The position numbers and the translations under genes were made by a program. 64,000 nucleotides of DNA from an uncultured Erythrobacter sp. (GTDB lineage: Bacteria; Pseudomonadota; Alphaproteobacteria; Sphingomonadales; Sphingomonadaceae). This document shows positions 36,774 to 45,063 of the stretch, piece by piece. The notes under the pieces were generated by a model that worked only from the letters and a program-made list of their open reading frames with translations, did not search any database and was not told where the DNA came from. Every line of letters begins with the position of its first letter. Position 1 is the stretch's first letter. Where the stretch lies: positions 1 through 64,000 of the forward strand of contig CALBWA010000019.1 in the NCBI GenBank assembly GCA_937969505.1, given 5' to 3'.

Positions 36774-38981
36774 TCAACCCTCAATCTTACTGAAATCCGC
36801 TACGCGATGAACCGCAGCGCGGAACCGTGATAGCAAGTTGAGACGCGCAGCCCGCACATCCTTTTCTTCGGCATTCACAATCACATCTTCAAAGAACCGA
36901 TCAATCGGAGCGCGCAATTGCGCCAGCGCTGCCATGGCCGCACCAAAGTCTTCGTCCTCGACCGCCTTGGCCGCATTGGGTTCGGCTGCATCAAGCGCCT
37001 CGATCAATGCCTTTTCGGTCGGTTCGGGCGAGTAGGAAAGCTCGATTGGCTCGAATTCCTCTTTCTTGAGGATATTGGAGGCCCGCTTGTATCCGGCCAG
37101 CAGGTTCGCACCATCTTCAGTTTCGACAAAGGCTTGCAGGGCATGAACACGGGCTAGGAGACGCACAAGATCGTCCTCAATATTGCCTGTTTCTTGGCCG
37201 AGCGCGAAAACTGCGTCAATCAGATCATGACGGACCCCCGCTTCGCGTTGCTGAACCTTGAGACGGTCAGCGAAGAAGTCGAGCAAACCCAGTCCTTCTA
37301 CCGTTTGTGCTGAGCCTGTCGAAGCACCGTTCTTTTCCAGGGGAGCGGAATGCGGCCCTTCGACAAGCTCAGGGCGAACGTTATTAAGAGAAAAGCGCAG
37401 CCTGTTTGCTTGCAAAAGTTGAATGACGCCAAGTGCAGCGCGCCTGAGGGCAAAAGGGTCTTTTGAACCCGTTGGCTTTTCATCGACGCCGAAAAACCCA
37501 ACCAACGTGTCCAGCTTATCCGCCAGGCTCACAGCCACCGTCACCGGAGCGGTGGGCACGTCATCGTTCTGCCCCACCGGTTTGTAGTGATCGCGGATTG
37601 CGTTCGAAACTTCGACCGGCAACCCTTCCTTGGCGGCATAATATCCGCCCATCAGACCCTGAAGCTCTGGAAACTCGCCGACCATTTCGGTGACGAGGTC
37701 GGCCTTGCACAGCCGCGCGGCTTGTTCGGCAAGGTCGGCTAACTCTTCAACCGTTCGTGCTGAGCTTGTCGAAGCACTGCTCTTTTCTTCGGAAGTGAAG
37801 GACGGCCCTTCGACAGGCTCAGGGCGAACGGGGGTGGGTTTGACAACCCCCTCTTCCACCAGCCACCGCGCGAGCTTAGCCACCCGTTCGACCTTGTCGG
37901 CAACGGTGCCCAGCTTTTCGTGGAAGGTGATCCGCTCCAGCTTTTTGGCATGATCGGCCAGCGGCGTTTTCTGGTCCAGTTCCCAGAAGAACCGCGCATC
38001 TGCCAGCCGTGCGGCCAAAACCTTGCGATTGCCATCCACCACCACCGCCGGATCAGCCGCGGCGATATTGGCGGTGCAGATGAACGCATTGGCGAGGCGG
38101 TTCTGGCCATCATTGGCCGCTTCCTCGCACACGAAATATTTCTGATTGACCCGCGCGGTCAGCTGGATCGTCTCGGGCGGCACGTCGAGGAAATCATCCT
38201 CGAACCGGCCCAGCAAGGGCACAGGCCATTCAGTCAGACCGGCGTTTTCAACGACCAGCCCTTCATCCTCGACCAGTAACAGCCCGGCCTCGGCAGCGGC
38301 AGCGCGAGCACCGGTGCGGATCGTATCCTGCCGTTCCTCGTGATCGACAATCACCGATGCAGCGCGCAGCGTCGATGCGTATTCATCAGCATTGGCAATG
38401 GTGAGCGGGCCGGATGAATGGAAGCGGTGACCGATGGTTTCGCGGCCCGATGCCAGACCGTCCAAGATACAGGGGACAACTTCGCCATCCAGCAGGGCGA
38501 CAATGCCGGACAGAGGGCGAACCCATTTCTGGCTTTCGCTGCTGATCGATGTCTCGCCCCAGCGCATGGACTTGGGCCAGGAGAAATCGCGAATGATCGC
38601 CGGAATGGCTGCCGCCAGCAGGTCGGTGACATCCTGACCCGGCTTTTCGATCACGGCAAAATAAGTGTTGCGGCCTTTCACTTCGCGCAGCTCCAGCTGG
38701 TCGCGTGTAACGCCATTCTTGCGGCAGAACCCGTCAACCGCCTGATCGGGCGCGCCCTCGGGCGGTCCCTTGGCTTCTTCGCGCACAGCTTCGGTCTGGG
38801 CGGGCAGATCGCGCGCAATCAGAGCGAGCCGGCGCGGGGTGGACCATATGGCCAGATCGCCAACGGCAACGCCGCTTGCATCCATTTCGCGGCGGAACAG
38901 CTTTTCCAGTTCAGCGCGGGCGCCGGCCTGCATCCGCGCAGGAATCTCTTCGGATCGCAATTCAAGGAGGAAGTCAGCCAT
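36774..38981 (-). CDS. glyS: Glycyl-tRNA synthetase beta subunit
   Basis: The 735-residue beta subunit of the heterotetrameric GlyRS begins [17 protein letters not shown] and has IWSTPRRLALIARDLP, FSWPKSMRW, RVNQKYFVCEE, RLADARFFWELDQKTPL and GEFPELQGLMGGYYA, the usual beta-subunit landmarks. Two segments, about residues 384-411 and 534-561, are translated palindromic elements (see the separate repeat entries) and add about 54 residues. The start overlaps the glyQ stop by one base (TAATG). The C-terminal anticodon-binding part is intact to KIEG. Confidence 0.97.
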   Translation of the reverse strand: MADFLLELRSEEIPARMQAGARAELEKLFRREMDASGVAVGDLAIWSTPRRLALIARDLPAQTEAVREEAKGPPEGAPDQAVDGFCRKNGVTRDQLELREVKGRNTYFAVIEKPGQDVTDLLAAAIPAIIRDFSWPKSMRWGETSISSESQKWVRPLSGIVALLDGEVVPCILDGLASGRETIGHRFHSSGPLTIANADEYASTLRAASVIVDHEERQDTIRTGARAAAAEAGLLLVEDEGLVVENAGLTEWPVPLLGRFEDDFLDVPPETIQLTARVNQKYFVCEEAANDGQNRLANAFICTANIAAADPAVVVDGNRKVLAARLADARFFWELDQKTPLADHAKKLERITFHEKLGTVADKVERVAKLARWLVEEGVVKPTPVRPEPVEGPSFTSEEKSSASTSSARTVEELADLAEQAARLCKADLVTEMVGEFPELQGLMGGYYAAKEGLPVEVSNAIRDHYKPVGQNDDVPTAPVTVAVSLADKLDTLVGFFGVDEKPTGSKDPFALRRAALGVIQLLQANRLRFSLNNVRPELVEGPHSAPLEKNGASTGSAQTVEGLGLLDFFADRLKVQQREAGVRHDLIDAVFALGQETGNIEDDLVRLLARVHALQAFVETEDGANLLAGYKRASNILKKEEFEPIELSYSPEPTEKALIEALDAAEPNAAKAVEDEDFGAAMAALAQLRAPIDRFFEDVIVNAEEKDVRAARLNLLSRFRAAVHRVADFSKIEG
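37301..37380. repeat. Palindromic element inserted in frame in glyS (copy A)
   Basis: The left arm CGTTTGTGCTGAGCCTGTCGAAG (from 37302) and right arm CTTCGACAAGCTCAGGGCGAACG (ending 37380) are imperfect inverted copies around a short spacer. On the glyS strand it reads VRPELVEGPHS...NGASTGSAQTVE, with no stop. It shares arms and frame with copy B. Confidence 0.8.
37750..37830. repeat. Palindromic element inserted in frame in glyS (copy B)
   Basis: Arms CGTTCGTGCTGAGCTTGTCG (from 37751) and CGACAGGCTCAGGGCGAACG (ending 37829) are inverted copies flanking about 35 bp. The glyS strand reads VRPEPVEGPSF...SSASTSSARTVE. The arms match a widespread proteobacterial extragenic repeat as I recall it (GTTCGTGCTGAGCTTGTCGAAGCA). 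Confidence 0.82.
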
Positions 38982-39925
38982 TATGCGCTCCACTCCGGAT
39001 AGGCAGCGGCCCAGCCGTCTGCTTCCTTGGTCATATGCGCCTCGCACGAACCGCGCGCCAGATCGCGCACCCGGCCCATATAGCTGGCGCGTTCCTGCAC
39101 GCTGATTACGCCGCGTGCCTGCAACAGATTGAAGATGTGGCTGGCCTCCACCGCCTGCTCATAGGCTGCGATGGGAACATTGGCGCTGAGCGCATTCTTG
39201 CATTCCGCCTCAGCCTTGTTGAACAGGTCGAAGAGAGCGTCGGTGTCCGCCACTTCGAAATTCCATTTGGACATCTGCTTCTCGTTTTCGAGGAACACGT
39301 CGCCATAAGACACGCCGCGGCCATTGAAGCTGAGGTCGTACACGCTGTCGACGCCCTGAATATACATGGCGAGGCGTTCAAGCCCGTAAGTCAGCTCGCC
39401 TGCGACAGGTTTGCAGTCAAACCCGCCCATCTGCTGGAAATAGGTAAACTGGGTGACTTCCATCCCGTCGCACCATACTTCCCAGCCCAGCCCCCATGCG
39501 CCCAGCGTCGGCGATTCCCAATCATCCTCGACAAAGCGAATATCGTGCTTGAGCGGATCAATCCCGATCATTTCCAGGCTTTTGAGATAAAGCTCCTGAA
39601 TGTCGGACGGGCTTGGCTTCAGGATGACCTGATACTGATAGTAATGCTGCAGCCTGTTGGGGTTTTCACCATAGCGGCCATCGGTCGGACGGCGGCACGG
39701 CTGAACAAAGGCAGCATTCCACGGCTCTGGCCCCAGCGCCCGCAATGTCGTCGCGGTGTGGAACGTTCCAGCGCCCATCCGCATGTCATAGGGTTGCAGG
39801 ATCACGCAGCCCTGCGCGCTCCAGAAATCATGCAGCGCCAGGATCATGTCCTGGAAGGATGATTTGGGATCGCGAGCGATGGGATCGCGGGCCGGATTAC
39901 TGTGCACAGGCGGGTTCGAATTCAT
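38981..39925 (-). CDS. glyQ: Glycyl-tRNA synthetase alpha subunit
   Basis: The 314-residue catalytic class II subunit has [64 protein letters not shown] and [28 protein letters not shown], the standard GlyQ motifs. It makes glycyl-tRNA with glyS, whose ATG overlaps its stop. It is about 300 residues as expected. The 207-bp upstream region is shared with urcA on the opposite strand. Confidence 0.98.
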   Translation of the reverse strand: MNSNPPVHSNPARDPIARDPKSSFQDMILALHDFWSAQGCVILQPYDMRMGAGTFHTATTLRALGPEPWNAAFVQPCRRPTDGRYGENPNRLQHYYQYQVILKPSPSDIQELYLKSLEMIGIDPLKHDIRFVEDDWESPTLGAWGLGWEVWCDGMEVTQFTYFQQMGGFDCKPVAGELTYGLERLAMYIQGVDSVYDLSFNGRGVSYGDVFLENEKQMSKWNFEVADTDALFDLFNKAEAECKNALSANVPIAAYEQAVEASHIFNLLQARGVISVQERASYMGRVRDLARGSCEAHMTKEADGWAAAYPEWSA

Positions 39926-40007
39926 GGCATGGCCAATGGCGTAAGCTCAGGTGAGCGTCAATGCTGCACATGCACAGCGCGGGAAATGTCATCCATGATT
40001 GACTATA

Positions 40008-40025
40008 TGTAAGGTAATCTTGACA
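40008..40025. promoter_or_regulatory. XRE-type palindromic operator, site 1
   Basis: T-GTAAGG-TAAT-CTTGAC-A. The halves are imperfect inverted copies (GTMAGG/CYTGAC). It overlaps the -35 box TTGACA at 40020-40025. Confidence 0.5.
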
Positions 40026-40048
40026 TAGTAATAACAACGCGACATATA
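40020..40048 (+). promoter_or_regulatory. Sigma-70 promoter of urcA
   Basis: A perfect TTGACA (40020-40025) is followed by 17 nt and CATATA (40043-40048). It points to urcA, start 85 nt downstream. Operator-like sites overlap the -35 box and the start of transcription, the layout of a repressed promoter. Confidence 0.6.
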
Positions 40049-40065
40049 GTCAGGACAACCTGACA
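40048..40065. promoter_or_regulatory. XRE-type palindromic operator, site 2
   Basis: A-GTCAGG-ACAA-CCTGAC-A, a perfect 6-bp inverted repeat with 4-nt spacer. It is 40 bp centre to centre from site 1 and covers the predicted transcription start. Confidence 0.55.
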
Positions 40066-40132
40066 CACGAGTCGGTTGCACCGCCCCTTGAAGACCTCAC
40101 AAAGCCGCGACAATTTGCCACGGAGACGCACA

Positions 40133-40519
40133 ATGAAACTCGCCAGACCAATCCAACTCCTCACCATCACTGCCGTCGCTGGCGCAATCAGCGCGCCTCC
40201 TCTGGCCGCCCAGCAATCGACACATCATTCCGCAGGCACTGCCACCCAGTTCAATGTTGAAGTTCCGCATGAAGATCTCGATCTGACCACAGAAAAAGGC
40301 GTCGCCCGACTGGAGGAACGGATCCGGACCCGGATACGCCAGGGGTGCGCCAACGGTGGACGAGACAGCGCATCGGTGAAGCTGGAACGGAAATGCCGGG
40401 CTAGCACCCTTGCGCAAACCGAGCCGAAACTTCGCTTTGCCATTCGATCGGCTCATTTGAGCAAGGAGCGCCTTGCACGAAACGCCAAAGCCACCACCCA
40501 AACCAATCCCGACATCTAG
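40133..40519 (+). CDS. UrcA-family secreted protein
   Basis: The 128-residue protein has a signal peptide (about 27 residues, RPIQLLTITAVAGAISAPPLAAQ) and a core FNVEVPHEDLDLTTEKGVARLEERIRTRIRQGC, matching the UrcA family pattern of sphingomonads and caulobacters (DLDLttp.Gv.rLe.Ri). Two later Cys suggest a disulfide. Function is unknown. ATG 40133 has CGGAG 8 nt upstream; a frame open upstream lacks support. Its promoter is covered by operator-like sites. The XRE/membrane pair is directly downstream. Confidence 0.8.
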   Translation: MKLARPIQLLTITAVAGAISAPPLAAQQSTHHSAGTATQFNVEVPHEDLDLTTEKGVARLEERIRTRIRQGCANGGRDSASVKLERKCRASTLAQTEPKLRFAIRSAHLSKERLARNAKATTQTNPDI

Positions 40520-40529
40520 TCATCAGCTC

Positions 40530-40604
40530 CCCCTCGCAATCAGGATCAACCCAATCCCCATGGAATTCCGAATTGCGAGGGGCACCTTCCCTGTCACAAG
40601 GGAA
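40530..40604 (+). repeat. Two hairpins after urcA
   Basis: CCCCTCGCAAT (40530-40540) and ATTGCGAGGGG (40572-40582) are a perfect 11-bp inverted repeat with a 31-nt loop. A second hairpin TTCCCT-tgtcac-AGGGAA spans 40587-40604. They lie 11 nt after the urcA stop and may end or stabilise that transcript; no T-run follows. Confidence 0.5.
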
Positions 40605-40616
40605 AGGATGGCAAGC

Positions 40617-40634
40617 GGTCAGGTTTGCCTTTAA
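40617..40634. promoter_or_regulatory. XRE-type operator-like site 3
   Basis: G-GTCAGG-TTTG-CCTTTA-A has the same left half GTCAGG and a less exact right half than sites 1 and 2. It lies 96 nt upstream of the membrane-protein gene start and overlaps a weak TTGCCT-N17-GCTAGG promoter. Confidence 0.4.
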
Positions 40635-40729
40635 TAACGGAAATTCTGCTAGGCCCCTTTGCACACCGCTACAGGGACCTTCATTGGGGGTATGAATGCA
40701 AACGGCCGGATCACAGGGGAGATTGTACA

Positions 40730-41221
40730 ATGACACAGCATACCGCCCGTAAGGATCCGCTTCGCTATCGCGTCTATTATTGGCTGATGGACATATGCCT
40801 GGCGTTTGCAGCGATCGGACTGATTGACTGGATTATCGATCCATATGAGGCAACGGAGCGACCATTGTGGTATTTGGTGGTTGGTGCAGTGGTCTTGACC
40901 TTTAACGGCTTCGTCCCGCTGTTTCTGATGGTCGCCCGCTTCATGCGAGACGATTACACTGAAAGCCTATGGAAACGCAGTCTTGTCGTCATGGCTTACG
41001 GCTCCGCCGTCGTCCCCCCGGTGCTGGTCCTTGGTCCCTGGGTGTTATTTTTCCTCTTGGGCGGTGATGGCTCACTAAGGCCTGACTTCTACATTGCCTT
41101 TGAAGATGCATTCTACAGTAAGACCCTGCAGCCCTACATCGTCGTCGCCAAAGTCTGGCTCACATTCATGCTTCTGTTTGTCGGTGTGTTTCAGTTTCTC
41201 CGGTGGCGGGACTCGCGGTGA
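40730..41221 (+). CDS. Membrane protein of unknown function, paired with XRE regulator
   Basis: The 163-residue protein has about four hydrophobic helices: VYYWLMDICLAFAAIGLIDWII, LWYLVVGAVVLTFNGFVPLFLMVA, GSAVVPPVLVLGPWVLFFLLGG and AKVWLTFMLLFVGVFQFL. The ATG at 40730 has GGGGAG upstream. The stop overlaps the GTG of a small XRE regulator (GTGA), so the pair is translationally coupled. Membrane-protein/small-XRE pairs are common in this order; the role is unknown. Confidence 0.82.
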   Translation: MTQHTARKDPLRYRVYYWLMDICLAFAAIGLIDWIIDPYEATERPLWYLVVGAVVLTFNGFVPLFLMVARFMRDDYTESLWKRSLVVMAYGSAVVPPVLVLGPWVLFFLLGGDGSLRPDFYIAFEDAFYSKTLQPYIVVAKVWLTFMLLFVGVFQFLRWRDSR

Positions 41222-41412
41222 AAAACCGCCTCAAAGTCCTGCGTGCTGAACGAGACTGGAGCCAGGCGGAGCTTGCTGGCCGTCTCGACGTGTCCCGCCA
41301 GGCGGTCAATGCGATCGAAACCGGCAAGCATGATCCATCACTGCCGCTCGCCTTCAGAATTGCCCGGCTGTTCGACATGAGCATCGAAGATATCTTCGAT
41401 GACCTGGCCTGA
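41218..41412 (+). CDS. Small XRE/Cro-type helix-turn-helix regulator
   Basis: The 64-residue protein is one HTH domain: LKVLRAERDWSQAELAGRLDVSRQAVNAIETGKHDPSLPLAFRIARLFDMSIEDIF, matching the Cro/C1 family in which the second helix (SRQAVNAIE) contacts DNA. GTG 41218 overlaps the preceding stop; a GTG at 41203 is also possible. It is probably the binder of the sites at 40008, 40048 and 40617, which would give autoregulation and control of urcA. The palindrome-regulator link is an inference from position. Confidence 0.9.
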   Translation: MKNRLKVLRAERDWSQAELAGRLDVSRQAVNAIETGKHDPSLPLAFRIARLFDMSIEDIFDDLA

Positions 41413-41551
41413 TCCCTGCGAAGCTGTAAGGCCGGACGAAACGCTTGTTTTCAAGGCGCTTTGTCGTCATGATCGTTCAGTAACGAACAACAGACAGTGC
41501 ACCCCGATTTCCCATTCGGCATCTGGCAGCACATTTTCACAAAGGGCCCTT

Positions 41552-42442
41552 ATGACCAAGTTCAACCAATTCGCATCAGCCCTGGGCGTTTTGGGCCTGT
41601 TGCTGGCCAGTCCCGTTGCAGCGCAGACCGATGGCGAGCCACAAAACTCACCGGCCCTGTGGAAAGTGACGGATGAGGACACGACCGTTTATCTGTTTGG
41701 TACTGTGCATGCCTTGCCCGCGGATCTTGCCTGGCTGAATGACGATATATCTGCCGCACTGGCATCGTCGGAAAGCCTGGTCACCGAAATCACCATGGAT
41801 GAAACGATCACGGCAGAAATGCAGCGATTGGTCAGCACCAAGGGCGTTTTACCGCAAGGCACGACGTTGCGCAGCCTGATGGATGATGATCAGCGGCAGA
41901 CCTATGAAACGGCGATGACGAAGCTGGGCCTGCCCGTGGCCGGGTTTGATCAGTTTGAACCATGGTATGCCGGTATGTTGATGAGCATGCTGCCCTTGAT
42001 CCAGCAGGGCTATTCACCTGAAAGCGGGGTCGAGAAGGTATTGCTGCAACAGGCAGGCACAATCCGGCGCAGCTCTCTGGAAACGCTTGATTTCCAGATC
42101 AGCCTGTTCGACGAATTGCCGCAAGCCTCCCAGATAGCGTTCTTGACGGAAACGGCAGACAATGTTGACGAGATCAAGACCCAGCTTGACCTGATGGTGG
42201 CTGAATGGCTCGAAGGGGATGCCGATGGCCTGGCCGCCCTTATGAACGAAGCGATGACCGACCCCGTACTTGCAGACAAGCTGTTGTACATGCGCAATCG
42301 CAATTGGGCGAACTGGATCAAGGGCCGGATGGAAGCGCCCGGAACGATATTCATCGCCGTTGGCGCTGGCCATCTGGCTGGTGAGCAGAGCGTGCAGGAT
42401 GCACTGGAAGAATTGGGCATGGAGGCGATCCGCGTCCAATGA
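41552..42442 (+). CDS. TraB/GumN-family protein, copy 1 (secreted)
   Basis: The 296-residue protein has a signal peptide ending near ASPVAA and the TraB/GumN core: LWKVTDEDTTVYLFGTVHALPAD, two Glu of the conserved ESLVTEI region, EPWYAGMLMSMLP and the IFIAVGAGHLAGEQSVQ end (the His and Gly typical of the family). Related families may be metalloproteases or chaperones; no activity is established here. ATG at 41552 has AAGGGCC upstream, and the stop overlaps copy 2 (ATGA). Confidence 0.9.
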   Translation: MTKFNQFASALGVLGLLLASPVAAQTDGEPQNSPALWKVTDEDTTVYLFGTVHALPADLAWLNDDISAALASSESLVTEITMDETITAEMQRLVSTKGVLPQGTTLRSLMDDDQRQTYETAMTKLGLPVAGFDQFEPWYAGMLMSMLPLIQQGYSPESGVEKVLLQQAGTIRRSSLETLDFQISLFDELPQASQIAFLTETADNVDEIKTQLDLMVAEWLEGDADGLAALMNEAMTDPVLADKLLYMRNRNWANWIKGRMEAPGTIFIAVGAGHLAGEQSVQDALEELGMEAIRVQ

Positions 42443-43410
42443 TGCGAGGGATTGCCCAACGCTTCCCCCGATTTTCCGCAGCAACGCTGGCGCGATCCCT
42501 CGGCTTGGCCCTCGGCTTGGCCCTCGCCTTTGCCCTTACCGCTTGTGGATCACAGGATGAATCCGGTTCCGGAAATCAGGATGGTGAAATTCTGCGCTCT
42601 GACCGCGCGCCTGCACTCTATGAACTCACCGATCGCAACGATCAGACACGCGGCTGGTTGTTTGGCACGATCCACTCCCTGCCAGAGGAGACAGTATGGC
42701 GGACAGAAAAACTTAATGCCATCATTGACGAGGCAGACCTGCTGGTTCTGGAGATTGCCGATCTCGACGATGCAGCGGCTATGTTTGAAACCTTCACCCA
42801 GATGGCCACTACACCTGACCAGCCCGACATCGGCACACGCGTGCCGGTCGAGAGACGCCCCGCCCTGTTTGCCCTGATCGCAGAGGCTGAGTATCGCCCG
42901 CGTGATTTTGCCGATGTAGAAACCTGGGCGGCGGCTCTGTTGCTGGCTCAGGCCGGTGCCGACCGCAACAAGGGGCCAGGTGCAGACAAGATTATCCTGC
43001 GCGAATTTTCTGCCCGCAATCCTAGAGCCAACATTGAAGAGCTGGAAGGCGCGGCCAGGCAGTTGGGAATTTTCGATCAATTGCCAGAGAAAGAGCAAGC
43101 TGATTTGTTGATTGGCGTGCTTGATGAAGAAGAAATGCGGCGCGATGACCCCGACCGGCTGCAACGCGCCTGGCTATCCGGTGATGTGTCTGCTCTGGAG
43201 CGGGCTACTACACAGGGATTGCTGGCTGATCCCGAGCTGCGCGAGGCCCTGCTGGTCGCACGCAACCGTGAATGGACCACTTCGCTGATCCGTATCCTCA
43301 ACCGGGGAGACAGGCCCTTGATCGCCGTGGGCGCGGCCCATCTGGTCGGCCCCGACGGCCTGCCCCGGATGCTGGAGCAAAACGGCTTTACCGTGAAGCG
43401 CATTCAATAA
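42439..43410 (+). CDS. TraB/GumN-family protein, copy 2 (lipoprotein-like)
   Basis: The 323-residue paralogue of the preceding gene has a lipobox-like LTAC after a long hydrophobic core, then the same GumN pattern: GWLFGTIHSLPEETVW, ADLLVLEIADLDD and PLIAVGAAHLVGPDGLPRML. Its first copy is soluble; this one is probably membrane-anchored. The signal region contains a 12-bp tandem repeat (42499-42534). The ATGA overlap suggests the two are made together and could form a pair. Confidence 0.9.
   Translation: MMRGIAQRFPRFSAATLARSLGLALGLALAFALTACGSQDESGSGNQDGEILRSDRAPALYELTDRNDQTRGWLFGTIHSLPEETVWRTEKLNAIIDEADLLVLEIADLDDAAAMFETFTQMATTPDQPDIGTRVPVERRPALFALIAEAEYRPRDFADVETWAAALLLAQAGADRNKGPGADKIILREFSARNPRANIEELEGAARQLGIFDQLPEKEQADLLIGVLDEEEMRRDDPDRLQRAWLSGDVSALERATTQGLLADPELREALLVARNREWTTSLIRILNRGDRPLIAVGAAHLVGPDGLPRMLEQNGFTVKRIQ
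42499..42534 (+). repeat. 12-bp tandem repeat in a signal sequence
   Basis: CTCGGCTTGGCC occurs twice exactly (42499-42522), then a degenerate third copy (CTCGCCTTTGCC). It encodes LGLA-LGLA-LAFA, the hydrophobic core of the signal peptide of GumN copy 2. Confidence 0.75.
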
Positions 43411-43470
43411 TTGTGCCGCCTGCGCCGCACCACCCCGTGCGCGTCATCATCAGGCCCGCGCAGACAGCGC

Positions 43471-43499
43471 TTGCCAACCCCTGCCCGACCCCCTAAAGG
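43471..43499 (+). promoter_or_regulatory. Possible promoter of rplY
   Basis: TTGCCA (43471-43476), 17 nt, TAAAGG (43494-43499). The start codon is 82 nt downstream at 43581. The -10 box is weak. Confidence 0.35.
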
Positions 43500-43580
43500 C
43501 CCGCCCTTCGATTGTCATGGTCATCCCTGGAGGCGTGGCAAGCGAAATGTACCAAACAAGCAATTCGAAAGGCTAGTGAT

Positions 43581-44282
43581 ATGAGCGACGCTCTTAACCT
43601 GCCGGCCGAGCTGCGCGAACGGGCTGGCAAGGGAGCCTCCCGTGCATTGCGTCGCGAAGGTCGTGTACCTGCTGTCATCTATGGCGGCAAAGAAGAACCA
43701 ACCCCGATCCATCTCGAGGAAAAGGAAGTTGTCCGCCAGCTGATGCTGGGTCACTTCATGAACTCCATCGTGATGATTGATGTCGGCGGCAAGAGTGTGC
43801 GCACCCTGCCCAAGGATGTAGCCTTCCACCCGATCTCTGATCGTCCAACCCACATCGACTTCCTGCGTCTGGCCAAGGATGCGAAGATCGAAGTCGCTAT
43901 TCCGGTTGTCTTCGTCAATGAAGACGCCTCCCCCGGCCTCAAGAAGGGCGGCGTTCTCAACGTGGTCCGTCACGAGCTGGATCTGGTGTGCGAATCGGAC
44001 AAGATCCCTGACGAGATCGAAATCGACGTTACCGGTAAGGAAGTCGGCGATTCGATCCACATCAGCGAAATCAAGCTGCCAGCAGGCAGCGAGAGCGCGA
44101 TTACCGATCGTGACTTCACCATCGCAACCCTGGTTGCTCCGTCCGCGCTCAAGAAGAGCGAAGGCGAAGGCGGCGAAGAAGGCGAAGATGGCGAGGATCT
44201 GCCAGCAGATGCAGTTCCGGCAACCGAGCAGGGCACCGATGCGGATGCTGCTCAGGAACAGGAAGACAAGAGCGAAGGCTAA
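43581..44282 (+). CDS. rplY: 50S ribosomal protein L25/Ctc
   Basis: The 233-residue long form (CTC type) of L25 binds 5S rRNA. Residues 1-95 are the L25 domain ([38 protein letters not shown]), followed by the beta CTC domain ([43 protein letters not shown]). The acidic tail ([18 protein letters not shown]) is about 45 residues, typical of sphingomonad L25. The start at 43581 is where homology begins. A terminator follows. Confidence 0.97.
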   Translation: MSDALNLPAELRERAGKGASRALRREGRVPAVIYGGKEEPTPIHLEEKEVVRQLMLGHFMNSIVMIDVGGKSVRTLPKDVAFHPISDRPTHIDFLRLAKDAKIEVAIPVVFVNEDASPGLKKGGVLNVVRHELDLVCESDKIPDEIEIDVTGKEVGDSIHISEIKLPAGSESAITDRDFTIATLVAPSALKKSEGEGGEEGEDGEDLPADAVPATEQGTDADAAQEQEDKSEG

Positions 44283-44310
44283 TTCGTCTTTCTCTCGAAA
44301 TCACCAAGGC

Positions 44311-44343
44311 GGCGGGCTTCTCTCGAAGTCCGCCGTTTTGTTT
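44311..44343 (+). terminator. Intrinsic terminator after rplY
   Basis: GGCGGGCTTC (44311-44320), loop TCTC, GAAGTCCGCC (44325-44334), then GTTTTGTTT. It has a 10-bp stem with one G-T wobble, 28 nt after the rplY stop. Confidence 0.85.
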
Positions 44344-44440
44344 GGGGTTCACTGCAGACTTCAAGATCGCGTGAGCTGAGAATTGCTGCACGAGCACCCC
44401 GCGCTTGCACGAAGCAATAAAAGCCTCTTAAGAGCCGCCC

Positions 44441-45010
44441 ATGCAGATTTGGGCAGGCCTTGGAAATCCCGGACCGCAATATGCGATGCACCGGCACAAT
44501 GTCGGCTTCATGGCGTGCGACGTCATGGCTGAAATGCACGGGTTTGGCGCTGTCCAGAAGAAGTTTCAGGGATGGCTGCAGGAAGGCCGGATCGGATCGG
44601 ACAAGGTCCTGTTGCTGAAACCTGCGACCTTCATGAATGAAAGCGGCCGATCCATCGGCGAGGCGATGCGCTATTACAAGCTCACCCCGGATGATGTGAC
44701 GGTGTTCTATGACGAGCTTGATCTTGATCCGTTCAAGGTCAAGGTAAAACGCGGCGGCGGTGCAGCAGGCCACAACGGCATCCGCTCGACCATTCAGCAC
44801 ATCGGGGCTGACTTTCGGCGTGTTCGCATTGGTATCGGCCACCCCGGTCACAAGGACCGCGTCACGGGCCATGTCCTGGGCAATTTTGCCAAGGCAGAGC
44901 AGGATGGCCTGATCCAGATGCTGGGCGCGATCGGGTCAGAGGCCGAATGGCTGGCCGATGGCAATGATGCGCGATTTATGAGTGAGCTTGCCCTGCGTAT
45001 GCAGGGATGA
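44441..45010 (+). CDS. pth: Peptidyl-tRNA hydrolase
   Basis: The 189-residue enzyme releases tRNA from stalled peptidyl-tRNA. It has WAGLGNPGPQYAMHRHNVGF (catalytic His region), KPATFMNESGRSI, VFYDELDLDPFKVKVKRGGGAAGHNGIRS and RRVRIGIGHPGHKDRVTGHVLGNF, all standard Pth motifs. It lies downstream of rplY, a common order, but is separated by a terminator. Confidence 0.98.
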   Translation: MQIWAGLGNPGPQYAMHRHNVGFMACDVMAEMHGFGAVQKKFQGWLQEGRIGSDKVLLLKPATFMNESGRSIGEAMRYYKLTPDDVTVFYDELDLDPFKVKVKRGGGAAGHNGIRSTIQHIGADFRRVRIGIGHPGHKDRVTGHVLGNFAKAEQDGLIQMLGAIGSEAEWLADGNDARFMSELALRMQG

Positions 45011-45063
45011 ATTGCGGGATAGAAACGCCTGCTGATACGTAGATGCTCAAAGGAGTTTCGCTG

